NCBI GenBank assembly: GCA_037445115.1
Contig: JBBILC010000001.1
Location: 37,038-101,037, forward strand
Length of the DNA stretch: 64,000 nucleotides
Direction of reading: 5' to 3'
Source of the DNA: Trichothermofontia sp037445115
GTDB lineage: Bacteria > Cyanobacteriota > Cyanobacteriia > B231
The notes below the pieces were generated by a model. The model had not been told where the DNA came from, made no database searches, and was given only the letters and a program-made list of their open reading frames with translations. This document shows, one piece after another, positions 25,863 through 34,793 of the stretch. Position numbers and translations under genes: made by a program. Positions within the stretch are counted from its first letter, which is position 1. Every line of letters starts with the position of its first letter.

Positions 25863-26792
25863 ATGTCCTTGTCTTCTTATCCCCGTGATCTCACTGGCTA
25901 CGGTGCCCATCCTCCCCATCCCCGCTGGCCGGGAGATGCCCGTTTGGCGCTGCAAATTGTGATGAATTATGAGGAAGGCTCGGAGTATTCGATTCCAGAT
26001 GGGGATAATCGCTCCGAAACCTATTTATGGGAAGTACCGGGTGCATCGATGGGACCGGGGAAACGAGATTTGATCGTAGAGTCCGTGTATGAATATGGCA
26101 GTCGGGCTGGTTTTTGGCGGTTAATGCGATTGTTTCAAAGCCGCCAGATACCCATTACGGTGTTTGGGGCGGCTCTGGCGTTGGAGCGAAACCCGGAGGC
26201 GGCGCAGGCCATTGTTGCAGCGGGTTACGATATTTGCTGCCACGGGTGGCGGTGGATCGGGTTTCATGAGATGAGCGAGGTGGAAGAACGCCATCAGATG
26301 CAGTTGGCGATCGCTTCGCTCCAAAAACTGACGGGATCGCGACCGCTGGGGTGGTATTGCCGCTATGCACCGAGTGTGAATACACGCCGTTTGGTGGTAG
26401 AAGAAGGCGGTTTTCTCTACGATTCTGATGCCTACAACGATGATTTACCCTACTGGGTTGAAGTGGAAGGTAAACCCCATTTAGTCATTCCCTATACGCT
26501 GGATAATAATGATATGAAATTCTCGGTTGCACCGGGATTTAACAGTGGTAATGACTTTTTCACCTATTTGAAAGATGCCTTTGATGTGCTGTATCAAGAA
26601 GGGGAAACGGCTCCGAAAATGATGTCGGTGGGGTTGCATACGCGCCTCGCGGGACGCCCCGGACGCACAGCAGCCTTGGCCCGCTTTCTCGATTATGTGC
26701 AAAGCCACGATCGCGTTTGGATTTGCCGCCGCCTCGATATTGCCCAGCATTGGATTCAGCATCATGCCTATCGAGCGATCAATCCAGGATAG
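25863..26792 (+). CDS. puuE: Polysaccharide deacetylase family protein, allantoinase PuuE type
   Basis: The 309-residue protein matches the PuuE branch of the polysaccharide deacetylase (NodB-like) family, some members of which hydrolyse allantoin to allantoate without metal. Marks are YPRDLTGYGAHPPHPRWPGD at the N-terminus, MNYEEGSEYS, CCHGWRWIGFHEM, and the C-terminal VGLHTRLAGRPGR. The last of these is typical of PuuE and not of chitin or peptidoglycan deacetylases. No signal peptide is present, as expected for a cytoplasmic enzyme. No other ureide-pathway gene is adjacent, so the substrate is inferred from the family only. ATG 25863 is the first Met of the conserved frame. Confidence 0.85.
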   Translation: MSLSSYPRDLTGYGAHPPHPRWPGDARLALQIVMNYEEGSEYSIPDGDNRSETYLWEVPGASMGPGKRDLIVESVYEYGSRAGFWRLMRLFQSRQIPITVFGAALALERNPEAAQAIVAAGYDICCHGWRWIGFHEMSEVEERHQMQLAIASLQKLTGSRPLGWYCRYAPSVNTRRLVVEEGGFLYDSDAYNDDLPYWVEVEGKPHLVIPYTLDNNDMKFSVAPGFNSGNDFFTYLKDAFDVLYQEGETAPKMMSVGLHTRLAGRPGRTAALARFLDYVQSHDRVWICRRLDIAQHWIQHHAYRAINPG

Positions 26793-26811
26793 GCGCTCGC
26801 CGGGGGGCTGC

Positions 26812-27483
26812 TCAGGCCGACGGCAGGGTTGAAGAACGGGCGATCGTCCAATGGCGATCGGAGGATTGATAGACCTCCACCCCCGCCAGACCCACGGTCT
26901 GGACCATTGCGGTCACTTCAGCTAGGGTAAAAGCGGCACAGAGGGAATCGTGGAACAGTTGGGCCTGATGGGCATCATAGTCTGGGCCAATCTGGGCAAC
27001 CAACGCCGCTACTGTGGCCCGATCCGCCGGACGCAGCAAGTCCCGCAATAAAATACCCCCACCCGGTTTGAGTACCCGTTGCAACTCCCGCAGGCAAGGC
27101 AAGGGATCGGGAAGGTGGTGTAGGATGCTGTTGGAAATCACGAGGTCAAACTGGGCATCGGTGTAGGGTAACTGCTTGGCATCGGCCTGCACCAGGATCA
27201 CCTGGCCCTGACAACCGGCAGCCTGTACATTATTGGCTCCCACCTTGAGCATATTTTCTGATAGATCGATCGCGCTGATCTGCCACTGGGGGCGCTGCTG
27301 GGCAATCAGGATCGGAATCCGCGCCGTACCCGTGCCCAAGTCCAGCACCTGGGCAACGCCTGGTGGCCCAAGGGCGATCGCTAATGCCGCAAAGTCGGTA
27401 TTGACCGCCGTGAAGTCCATCGCATCGTAGGCGATCGCCTCTGCCCAGGTATCCATCACTTCCGGTTCCAAAATCCGTTCCAT
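26812..27483 (-). CDS. Class I SAM-dependent methyltransferase
   Basis: This 223-residue protein has the seven-strand methyltransferase motifs. Motif I is VLDLGTGTARIPILIA, the acidic end of strand 2 is AIDLSENML, motif II is LVQADAKQLPY, and the post-motif is FDLVISNSILHHLPDP followed by LKPGGGILLRDLLRP. The substrate cannot be told; the family includes ubiquinone/menaquinone-type and small-molecule methyltransferases. I use ATG 27483 (MERILEPEVMD); the longer ORF would only add MRGGGR. It is convergent with the PuuE-type gene, 19 bases apart. Confidence 0.88.
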   Translation of the reverse strand: MERILEPEVMDTWAEAIAYDAMDFTAVNTDFAALAIALGPPGVAQVLDLGTGTARIPILIAQQRPQWQISAIDLSENMLKVGANNVQAAGCQGQVILVQADAKQLPYTDAQFDLVISNSILHHLPDPLPCLRELQRVLKPGGGILLRDLLRPADRATVAALVAQIGPDYDAHQAQLFHDSLCAAFTLAEVTAMVQTVGLAGVEVYQSSDRHWTIARSSTLPSA

Positions 27484-27855
27484 CCTGCCCCCTCCCCGCA
27501 TAGCGGCTGGTACTCTTCCCCATTACTCCTGCCTTTTGATCGCAGGTTGAACGGGCATCCAAAATTTTCTTGACAATTCCAATTTTTGGGCTATCGTTTA
27601 GCCACAACTTGACGCTAGTCGCGTTGTGCCACTAATTATAGTGGCAAGAACTGTCTTTTATAGATTGTTCACCCCACAAGTAGTGTCGTGGCTTTTTCGT
27701 ATTGGTATTGGGATCTTCCCACCATGCAATTAAGCCGCCACTTTATTAATCGTTGGAAATGGTTAGTGGATGTCTCTCAAGGATGCCCACTGGTTGGTTT
27801 GCCCGCGTCAGTCTCCATCCCCGAATGCTAATGCGATAATCGCGAAGAAGCAATT
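27484..27855. other. Divergent intergenic region, methyltransferase / DUF4347 gene
   Basis: About 370 bases. It is more AT-rich than its surroundings and probably contains both promoters. A 35-codon frame starting ATG at 27724 is present but has no support beyond being open. Confidence 0.5.
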
Positions 27856-30093
27856 ATGTCACCGTCTCACATCAATCTCTCTACACCCCGTTCTATCCCG
27901 TCACAGGTCCTCTCCTTCGATCGACCTGCTCGACGACGGGTGCCTCCCCATCGCCTCGTTTTTATTGATCCGGGGGTTGACGCTTATCAGCAATTGGCGG
28001 CGGGTGTGTTGCCGGGGGTTGAGGTGGTGGTTTTAAACCCCGATGAGGATGGGATTGACCAGATCAGCCAGCATTTATTGCGGCAACAACAACGGGTCAC
28101 GAGCCTGCACTTGGTTTCCCACGGGGAACCGGGCCGGGTTTGGTTGGGGACAACTCGCCTGGACCTTCAGAATTTGATGCACTATGCCCGCCAGATTCAT
28201 CGCTGGAGTTATGCCCTAGCCGAGTCGGCTGAGGTGTTTATCTATGGGTGTAATGTGGCCCGTGAACGGCGCGGGCAGATCTTTGTTCAACAATTAAGCC
28301 GTTTGACGGGCGCAAGTGTGGCGGCCTCCTTGGGGTTAACGGGAAATGCAGCCCTTGGCGGGGATTGGGAATTAGCCTATCGCACTGGGCCGATGCGATC
28401 GCCCCTTGCCTTTCAAGCCGCAACCTTGCAGGACTATCCCGGTGTGTTTTTCACCATTATCGATGATGGCGACTCAGGGTTCCTCCAAACGGGAGCTTGG
28501 TCAATTGCGAATGGCATCGGGTTTCAGAATGATCTGCGCACTGCCAGTGCGGGTGCCCCAGCGGATATGCCCGGCAATCTGGCCATCTGGACCTTCACGG
28601 GCTTAGCACCGGGGGCCTACCGGGTATCGACAACCTGGGTGCCGCAGTCGGGTGCGGCCAGTAACGCCCCCTTTACCCTGACGGGAGGCGTTCCCCTAAC
28701 GGTGAATGTGAACCAGCAACTGAACCCCAGCGGTCAGATTGTGACTGGGGGGGCAACCTTTCAGGATGTCTTGGGGTCCTATACCATTGTCGGCAATAGC
28801 CTCACGGTGCAATTAGCGAATAATGCCAATGGCGTCGTCATTGCGGATGCCGTTCGTATTGAACCCCTCAATGTCAATGTGATTGGGAGCAATCAACCCC
28901 CCGTTAACTTTGTCCCTGCTACCCAGGCCACCCGCCCTAATACCCCCCTGTTGTTTTCGCCCAGTGCAGGGAATGGCATTACGGTAACCGATCCGGATGC
29001 GGGCAATAATCCGGTTTTGATCTCGTTGATTGCCACCAACGGTACCATCACGCTCAATGGGACGAATGGGCTTTCCTTCCGGCAGGACGAGGGCGATGGG
29101 ATCAACGATCGCAGCATGAGCTTCAACGGTAGCCTTGCCAATGTGAATGCTGCCCTGAATGGCCTCCGCTTTGATCCCGATCCCAACTTCAGTGGGACAG
29201 CGACCCTATCGATCGCCGCGAATGATTTGGGTAACACCGGTACAGGTGGCCCCCTGGTGGATACCGATATCATTACGATCAATGTGGGTAATTTGATTAC
29301 CGGGCCAGGGTTTCCGACGAATCCCTCTAATCCTTTGCCACCGGGGATTGACATTAGCATTCCCAGTTTCAATGGTCCCTTTAATCAGATCTTGGGGACC
29401 AATGCCAGTGAAACGATCGTGGGCACCAGTGGCAATGATGAAATTTATGGTTATCAGGGTAATGATTCCCTGCTGGGCAATCAGGGACGCGATCGCATCT
29501 TTGGTGGCCAGGATAATGACACCCTGCACGGCGGCAAAGGCGACGACACCCTGTATGGCGGCAAGCAGCGCGATCGCTTGTTTGGGGATGATGGCAATGA
29601 TGTGCTGCGCGGCGATCTTGATAACGATACCCTCTTTGGCGGGCAGGCCAACGATACGCTCTTTGGTGGCAAGCAAAATGATCTGCTGTATGGCGATCGG
29701 GGCAATGATACCCTCAGTGGCGATGATGGCAACGATACCCTGGATGGCAGCAATGAGAAGTTTGCTGGGTTTGGCGAGATCGATGTGCTAATTGGTGGCG
29801 CAGGTTCTGACTTTTTTGTCCTGGGCAATAGCTTCCAGGCCTATTATGATGACGGTAATTCCAATAGTCCTGGTATCGATGCCTTTGCCCGCATTGCTGA
29901 CTTTAATATTGCTGAAGACTTTATTCAACTCAAGAGTGGACTTGACTACTACATTGGTTCTGCGTTTAATACGGCTGCTATTTATATCGACAACGATGGT
30001 TCGCCAGGAACCAGCAGTAATGATGAGTTGATTGCGGTGCTAGATAATGTTGCTCCCACAGCCAATATTACACCGCGTTTTATCTTTGTTTAA
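27856..30093 (+). CDS. Large secreted protein: DUF4347, golvesin-like and RTX calcium-binding repeats
   Basis: The 745-residue protein has an N-terminal DUF4347 domain (LVFIDPGVDAYQQLAAGV, LHLVSHGEPGRVWLG, EVFIYGCNVA), found on cyanobacterial adhesins. A golvesin-C-like beta domain follows (IIDDGDSGFLQTGAWS, IWTFTGLAPGAYRVSTTWVP). Next is a cadherin-like or Ig-like segment, then about 12 RTX nonapeptides near residues 520-635 (GNDSLLGNQG, GDDTLYGGK, GNDTLSGDDG), which bind calcium. There is no Sec signal peptide, and the C-terminus is suitable for type I secretion. A role in adhesion or the cell surface is inferred. ATG 27856 lacks a good ribosome binding site. No type I secretion genes are nearby. 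Confidence 0.88.
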   Translation: MSPSHINLSTPRSIPSQVLSFDRPARRRVPPHRLVFIDPGVDAYQQLAAGVLPGVEVVVLNPDEDGIDQISQHLLRQQQRVTSLHLVSHGEPGRVWLGTTRLDLQNLMHYARQIHRWSYALAESAEVFIYGCNVARERRGQIFVQQLSRLTGASVAASLGLTGNAALGGDWELAYRTGPMRSPLAFQAATLQDYPGVFFTIIDDGDSGFLQTGAWSIANGIGFQNDLRTASAGAPADMPGNLAIWTFTGLAPGAYRVSTTWVPQSGAASNAPFTLTGGVPLTVNVNQQLNPSGQIVTGGATFQDVLGSYTIVGNSLTVQLANNANGVVIADAVRIEPLNVNVIGSNQPPVNFVPATQATRPNTPLLFSPSAGNGITVTDPDAGNNPVLISLIATNGTITLNGTNGLSFRQDEGDGINDRSMSFNGSLANVNAALNGLRFDPDPNFSGTATLSIAANDLGNTGTGGPLVDTDIITINVGNLITGPGFPTNPSNPLPPGIDISIPSFNGPFNQILGTNASETIVGTSGNDEIYGYQGNDSLLGNQGRDRIFGGQDNDTLHGGKGDDTLYGGKQRDRLFGDDGNDVLRGDLDNDTLFGGQANDTLFGGKQNDLLYGDRGNDTLSGDDGNDTLDGSNEKFAGFGEIDVLIGGAGSDFFVLGNSFQAYYDDGNSNSPGIDAFARIADFNIAEDFIQLKSGLDYYIGSAFNTAAIYIDNDGSPGTSSNDELIAVLDNVAPTANITPRFIFV

Positions 30094-30120
30094 GTTGGTC
30101 CGTTTAAGCTGGCCGGCCTA

Positions 30121-30262
30121 AGAGGATGTTTTAAAAGGGGGATCGCGGTTAAAACCGCGACTACGGATCTTGACGTTTGATTGTTCTAAGCGTTGTTTTG
30201 CGTTTGTAGTGGCGACTTTAGTCGCCACTACGGCTGGTTTCTGGGCTTTTAAAACACCCTCT
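30121..30262. mobile_element. MITE-like element, 142 bp
   Basis: The ends AGAGGATGTTTTAAAAG (30121-30137) and CTTTTAAAACACCCTCT (30246-30262) are inverted repeats matching at 16 of 17 positions. The interior carries two further hairpins, GCGGTTAAAACCGC and GTAGTGGCGACTTTAG paired with CTAAAGTCGCCACTAC. No coding capacity exists, as expected for a non-autonomous element moved by a transposase elsewhere in the genome. No clear target duplication is seen. Confidence 0.75.
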
Positions 30263-30313
30263 AATACGTCCTGATTATGTGGGGGTGCCATCGCAACCTC
30301 AAGGGGTTGATGA

Positions 30314-30377
30314 GCGTGGGGTGGGTATCCTGCCCGCGCAGGCTAGCAGCCTTCACCCCAATCCTTCACGAGCCATT
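30314..30377 (+). repeat. Dispersed 64-bp repeat, copy B
   Basis: This matches the reverse complement of 16023-16086 at about seven of eight positions. Both copies contain GCGTGGGGTGGG and CATCCTGCCCGCG-like blocks and end in TTCACGA. The GC-rich core also resembles the repeats inside mutS2 at 6908 and 6977. Confidence 0.85.
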
Positions 30378-30888
30378 GAGAATTGCTACCGTTGTTCAGT
30401 ATTCGGGTACTCCCACACAGTGCCACAAACCGCGATTGATTTAAATGCTTTATGCTTTAAAAGCAACAACAGCACCGACAGGATCGCTATCCCTTTTCCT
30501 CTATCTGCTGGAGCCTATCTGAAGTGGGACTAATGCGCAATTACCTGAGTAATAGTCACTACCCAAACTTCCTGTTTTTAGAGCGAGGAAATGGCCGCAA
30601 TCAACTGGGATGCTGTTGTCGTTAAACGAGACACATTCACGTGGAAATCGATAACTGACCTCCTTAATTTCCGTGAATTAGACGTTTCGTGATCTAGAAG
30701 CTTGGAGCTTCTATTGCCAAGATATCGCAATTTTCTAGTGGGGATCAGTTTTACGACAAAAATTCACATTTTGCGTGAAGTTGTCTAAAGTCAGCCCATT
30801 TTCCCTGAGAAAAAGTCAACCGCCTCCAAGGACAGGGGACCTTAGGGTTAGGCGTGTGCAGGTCGGTGCAGTGGGTGATAACCCTTGC

Positions 30889-31371
30889 CTAGGATGATGA
30901 AATGTGGTCTTGCAGCAGCCAAAAGCCACTATAGGTGACGCCAGTGTTATCTGGTTGCACGAGGAGAAAGTGGAGGCCCCGGCTGCGATATTTGCGCTCA
31001 ACAAATAACTGGGCGGCGGCGGTCACCTCGGCATCCTGAAAAGTGGCTAATACCCAACGATCGGTATCTCCTGCCTCTAATATCAAGCCATTGAGTGGCC
31101 CTGGGATAAATTTCAAGGCCACTGGTTGGGTGTCCCGCAACCAAAAGGCTAGGGGCAACGATCGCCGCCCGCCATCGATGATAACGCCTGGGATGGGCAA
31201 CGTTGCCGCTAATCCCAAGTTCAGGGGCGATCGCGTTTCCGGTAGCTCTAGGACCGGCAGGGGACGATCGCGAAAAGCCGCCATTAACTCAGCCGCTGGT
31301 AGGCTGGCAAAACGCCACTGGTCGCCCCAGAGGTGATCGGGTAAGGGTTGCGGGGGCCGACGATCGCTCAT
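30889..31371 (-). CDS. Tab2/Atab2-like protein (DUF1092), C-terminal half only
   Basis: The 160-residue protein resembles the C-terminal half of the Tab2/Atab2 RNA-binding family, which in plants and algae activates translation of photosystem I mRNA. Supporting segments are PLPDHLWGDQWRFASLP, IPGVIIDGGRRSLPLAFWL, DRWVLATFQDAEVTAAAQ and GLHFLLVQPDNTG followed by YSGFWLLQ. The N-terminal half of Tab2 (around 120 residues) is missing and no trace of it lies upstream, where surE begins. It may be a naturally short cyanobacterial paralogue. ATG 31371 is used. It is the last gene of the psbP-maf-surE run on this strand. Confidence 0.7.
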   Translation of the reverse strand: MSDRRPPQPLPDHLWGDQWRFASLPAAELMAAFRDRPLPVLELPETRSPLNLGLAATLPIPGVIIDGGRRSLPLAFWLRDTQPVALKFIPGPLNGLILEAGDTDRWVLATFQDAEVTAAAQLFVERKYRSRGLHFLLVQPDNTGVTYSGFWLLQDHISSS

Positions 31372-31431
31372 ATAGGGAACTGAGATTGTGGACGACAAGC
31401 GTGCTGGACGAAGGTTACCCAAAGCTGTGAC

Positions 31432-32106
31432 TTAAACTGGAATTTGGCTAATGGTAATGCTACCGCCAAAGCAGTGGGCAACATCTGTCCCCCCCACGAT
31501 TGGACGTTTGGCATACTCACCCACATATTGATACGTGCTACCTTCAATGGCGTAATGAATCGGTAAAGGTTGCACACAGGGTTGGCAAAACACCATTTTG
31601 GGGTCAGCCTCTGCTGCTTCCAGGTAGGGAAAATTCACATTCCAAAAGTGGCCGGGTTGGGGAGGCCGATCGAGGAGCGTCGCCAATACCCGTTCCGTCA
31701 ACCGCTGCACGATCGTCCAATCCACGGGACGCTTCCCCTTACGGTATTGAGATAAGGCAATGCTGGGGATGCCATGAAACGTGGCTTCCCGTACGGCGGC
31801 GACGGTGCCAGAGGTGTAGATATCGACGCCCAGGTTTCCCCCGGCATTCACACCTGCCAAAACCCAATGAACCTGGGGATGGAGGTGGAGGCCGACCCGC
31901 ACACAATCAGCAGGGGTACCCGCGATCGCCCAGGCCATCTCGGTACGTTGCTCCACCGCGATCGGGCGATGGGTGGTTACCTGGTGGCCACAGCCAGAAA
32001 ACTCTGTATTGGGCGCAACCACCACGCCTTGCCCCGCGATCGCCCGTTGTAGGGTTTGTAAGCCAGGGGCATCAATGCCATCATCATTGGTCAACAGCAG
32101 CAACAT
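31432..32106 (-). CDS. surE: 5'/3'-nucleotidase SurE
   Basis: SurE is a metal-dependent phosphatase acting on nucleoside monophosphates and short polyphosphates. The 224-residue protein begins with MLLLLTNDDGIDAPGL, in which the paired Asp and Asn bind the metal. It contains VVAPNTEFSGCGHQVT, AGTPADCVRVGL and VLAGVNAGGNLGVDIYTSGT, all hallmark motifs. ATG 32106 is the family start; upstream in-frame codons are not conserved. It lies 41 bases after maf on the same strand. Confidence 0.94.
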   Translation of the reverse strand: MLLLLTNDDGIDAPGLQTLQRAIAGQGVVVAPNTEFSGCGHQVTTHRPIAVEQRTEMAWAIAGTPADCVRVGLHLHPQVHWVLAGVNAGGNLGVDIYTSGTVAAVREATFHGIPSIALSQYRKGKRPVDWTIVQRLTERVLATLLDRPPQPGHFWNVNFPYLEAAEADPKMVFCQPCVQPLPIHYAIEGSTYQYVGEYAKRPIVGGTDVAHCFGGSITISQIPV

Positions 32107-32147
32107 GAATGAACCGTCACAGGAAGGTAAGGAGCGTCGTGACCACC

Positions 32148-32789
32148 TCAGTGGTGGCGTGGGTGAGGGGTAACCCAAAAATTACTCACATCGTAGCCCA
32201 GGTCATGCAGCATTTGCCGGAACAGGGGCAGACTCAGGCCAATCACATTGGTGTGGCAACCCTCTAGTTTTTCCACCCAAACCCCGCCTTTCCCTTCCAG
32301 GGCAAAACACCCGGCACACTGGAGCGGTTCCCCCGTTGCCACATAGGCGTGAATTTGGGCATCAGTCGGGGTGGCAAAAAACACCTCCGTCACCTGGCAA
32401 CGCACCAAGGTCAGGTCCTGCTGCAAATCGATCAGGGCGTGGCCTGTATAGAGTTTCCCCACTTGCCCACGCATTTGCTGCCAGCGGGCGATCGCGGTGG
32501 CGGCATCCGCCGGCTTGCCGTGGACTTCCCCATGAATCGACAGGACTGAATCACAGCCCACCACTAGCCACGGTGGCAAATCCACCAGGGGATATTCATC
32601 TCGAATGCGATCCGCCACCGCTGTCGCTTTGCAGCGGGCCAGGGTTTCGACCAAGGCTTGGGGAGCCGCGATCGCCATCTGCGATTCATCAAAATCACTG
32701 GGACGGACGATCGGCTCAATCCCGATCGCTTGCAATAACCGCCGCCGTGCTGGCGACGCGGATGCTAAAACGACTTGGGGCATAGCCAT
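32148..32789 (-). CDS. maf: Maf-like nucleoside triphosphate pyrophosphatase
   Basis: The 213-residue Maf protein hydrolyses non-canonical or modified nucleoside triphosphates to monophosphates. The N-terminal motif VVLASASPARRRLLQAIGIE is diagnostic. WLVVGCDSVLSIHGEVHGKP carries the catalytic Asp. The segment FALEGKGGVWVEKLEGC also fits the family. Two possible ATGs (32789 and 32783) lie six bases apart; the second corresponds to most homologues. It starts 6 bases after the psbP stop, so the two genes are almost certainly co-transcribed. Confidence 0.92.
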   Translation of the reverse strand: MAMPQVVLASASPARRRLLQAIGIEPIVRPSDFDESQMAIAAPQALVETLARCKATAVADRIRDEYPLVDLPPWLVVGCDSVLSIHGEVHGKPADAATAIARWQQMRGQVGKLYTGHALIDLQQDLTLVRCQVTEVFFATPTDAQIHAYVATGEPLQCAGCFALEGKGGVWVEKLEGCHTNVIGLSLPLFRQMLHDLGYDVSNFWVTPHPRHH

Positions 32790-32795
32790 GAGGGG

Positions 32796-33362
32796 TTAGG
32801 ATACTGTAAACGAGTTCACCACGGTTTTAAACAAGCCTTCAACCTGGGGCCAGCGTTGCTCCGAGGTGGAGATATTAAAGGTAAAGAGGCGATCGCCACT
32901 AACCACGACACTGGCGAGGTTATGCCGCCGTTGCCCCTCGCGCTCCACGGCATACTCCAGAACATAGTAGGTGTTGGCTGCCGTCTCGTGGGCTTCAGCA
33001 TTTACCAGTTCAACGCTGGCCGGGGTGGCCGTGTTCGATTGGGCCGTTAATGCCGGTTGCAAGGCGCGTTTGACTAATTCCTGCCCCACTTGGGAGGGGG
33101 TCCCCAGGGCACTCAAGGATTTCCCCGGCGCGATCGGGCTGATCACCACACTGACATTTTCCGTTGTCTCAATCAGGTCATGGAAGACCACATCTGGTCC
33201 ATTGGTCACCTGCACCTGGAGCCAACCGGGCGGATAGAGAAATTCATAGCCATCCGCTTGATCGGCGTAGTGACTCAGCGCACTAGCCGGGGAGCCACAG
33301 CTTTGTAGGACCACCCCCAGCACTATCAATAAACTCACAACCAGTTGTTTCAAACCGCGCAT
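32796..33362 (-). CDS. psbP: PsbP family lipoprotein (CyanoP)
   Basis: CyanoP is a lumenal lipoprotein associated with photosystem II assembly. The 188-residue protein has a short signal peptide ending in a lipobox, VVLQSC, with Cys22 as the lipidated residue. It continues with the PsbP fold: ADGYEFLYPPGWLQVQV, DVVFHDLIETTENVSVVISP and YYVLEYAVEREG. The length is typical. The ATG at 33362 is clear. A 23-bp direct repeat lies directly upstream (33365-33424). It heads a minus-strand run with maf, surE and the Tab2-like gene. Confidence 0.93.
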   Translation of the reverse strand: MRGLKQLVVSLLIVLGVVLQSCGSPASALSHYADQADGYEFLYPPGWLQVQVTNGPDVVFHDLIETTENVSVVISPIAPGKSLSALGTPSQVGQELVKRALQPALTAQSNTATPASVELVNAEAHETAANTYYVLEYAVEREGQRRHNLASVVVSGDRLFTFNISTSEQRWPQVEGLFKTVVNSFTVS

Positions 33363-33364
33363 TC

Positions 33365-33424
33365 TGAAGTCCTACATTAAAGTCCTAAAAAAGTTCTCAG
33401 TTGAAGTCCTACATTAAAGTCCTA
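33365..33424. repeat. Direct repeat upstream of psbP
   Basis: A 23-base sequence beginning TGAAGTCCTACATTAAAGTC occurs at 33365-33387 and 33402-33424, 37 bases apart in register, immediately before the psbP ATG. Confidence 0.9.
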
Positions 33425-33510
33425 GATTAAATGCCTGAAATCATGCCGACTTCGGATCTCGATATCGTACCAAAGTGCCATTCGTATTGTCTCATAGGAC
33501 CTGGGATCGA

Positions 33511-34683
33511 TCAGGCGCGGGCCTTGCAGAGTACATCCAGCACCACTTGGGCTACACTGACGATCGCCAATAGCAAAATCAATGTAATGGGGTATAACTG
33601 GGTGCCCGCGATCGCCAACACCAGCAGGAAGGCCGCTGTCCCAAAGCGAATCCCCGCCACCAGGGTACGCTGACGCGGATGCCCCAGGGAAACGGTGATC
33701 AGGTGTAACACTCCCAGTGCCAGAAAACACAGGGCCAAAGCGCCACTCATCAGCCAGCGTTCTGCCGCGTACAGGGGGATGTTCGGTTCACTAAAGATCA
33801 GGTGATAGACCCCCACCCCGGTTGCCGCTAGCCCAATCATCAAGAGCAAATGGGTATACAGCCAAATCACGCCGGACACAAAACGCCCCTGACGATAGGA
33901 CTCCAGGGGGGAAGCATCCACACTATCGAAATAAATCCACCACAGGCTGAAGGCAATAATCAAACCCAGCAGCCCCGTTTCCCCGGCAAATAACCCTAGG
34001 GTCTGGCCAGAAATACCGCCCACGACACCGACGACGGATTCCCCCAACACAATGATCGTAAACAGGCCCAATCGCTCCGAGACATGGGCCATGTGGGGCG
34101 GCACTTGTTGAAACGATCGCCCTGCCACGATCGGCGTGGCTAAGTCAATCACCATTGCGATCGCCCACAGGGCAAAACGCCACGGAGGGGGCACAAAAAT
34201 CGACAGTAGCCAGAGGGCCACGGCAATCCCAAAGCCGATCGCGAAGGTGATGGTCAACGGACGGGCGATCGGAACATGGTAGCCTGCCCGGAGGTACTTG
34301 AAAATCAGAATGCTCCGAACAGCAACATAACAGAGGGCAAACCCCACAGACGTTTTACCAAAGCCATCATGCACCGTGACGGCCATGATCGCCACGATGA
34401 ACATCTGCATTAGGGTCAACACCCGATGGCCTAGGTCATCCGTATCAAAGCGGGTGGCGTAGAACGTGGCCCCCACCCAGCACCACCAGACCGGGATAAA
34501 CAGCCCCACAAACTGCAAAAAGCCTAGCCAGGTGACGTGTTTCCCGAAGGTGTGCCCCAACTCGGCAACGGCGACCACAAAGATCAGGTCATAGAACAAT
34601 TCCAGCCAGGTGGCATGGCGTTCTTCTTGTGCCGTTTCATTACCCGATCGCAAGCGGGGCGGTTCCCAAAGGGGTTTTGACAT
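33511..34683 (-). CDS. Low temperature requirement protein A (LtrA) family membrane protein
   Basis: The 390-residue protein shows the LtrA opening motif HATWLELFYDLIFVVAVAEL followed by about ten hydrophobic helices. The middle motif ERLGLFTIIVLGESVVGVV is also a family mark. LtrA was named from a Listeria mutant that fails to grow in the cold; biochemical function is unknown. The N-terminus before the first helix contains PPRLRSGNETAQEER, typical of the cytoplasmic lead. ATG 34683 is clear. It is divergent from the Rpn-type gene and likely monocistronic. Confidence 0.9.
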   Translation of the reverse strand: MSKPLWEPPRLRSGNETAQEERHATWLELFYDLIFVVAVAELGHTFGKHVTWLGFLQFVGLFIPVWWCWVGATFYATRFDTDDLGHRVLTLMQMFIVAIMAVTVHDGFGKTSVGFALCYVAVRSILIFKYLRAGYHVPIARPLTITFAIGFGIAVALWLLSIFVPPPWRFALWAIAMVIDLATPIVAGRSFQQVPPHMAHVSERLGLFTIIVLGESVVGVVGGISGQTLGLFAGETGLLGLIIAFSLWWIYFDSVDASPLESYRQGRFVSGVIWLYTHLLLMIGLAATGVGVYHLIFSEPNIPLYAAERWLMSGALALCFLALGVLHLITVSLGHPRQRTLVAGIRFGTAAFLLVLAIAGTQLYPITLILLLAIVSVAQVVLDVLCKARA

Positions 34684-34793
34684 AGGGCGTTATTTCCTGG
34701 GCGATCGCGCGGGCCATCATACAAGACGATACCGTCTTTCACGCATGGATGGCTGAGTGAGTCCAAACTTGTCACAATGACGGGCCAAGTCCT

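Larger units (their letters stand above)
30094..30888. other. Long repeat-containing intergenic region
   Basis: Nearly 800 bases without a supported gene. It holds a MITE-like element (30121-30262), copy B of the 64-bp dispersed repeat (30314-30377), and a perfect hairpin AGAAGCT / AGCTTCT (30696-30712). The remainder, around 30400-30690, is more AT-rich and shows no recognised feature. Confidence 0.7.

Noticed and set aside
27724..27831. 35-codon frame starting MQLSRHFINRWKW upstream of the DUF4347 gene
   Set aside because: No ribosome binding site and no recognisable family; it may be part of the leader only.
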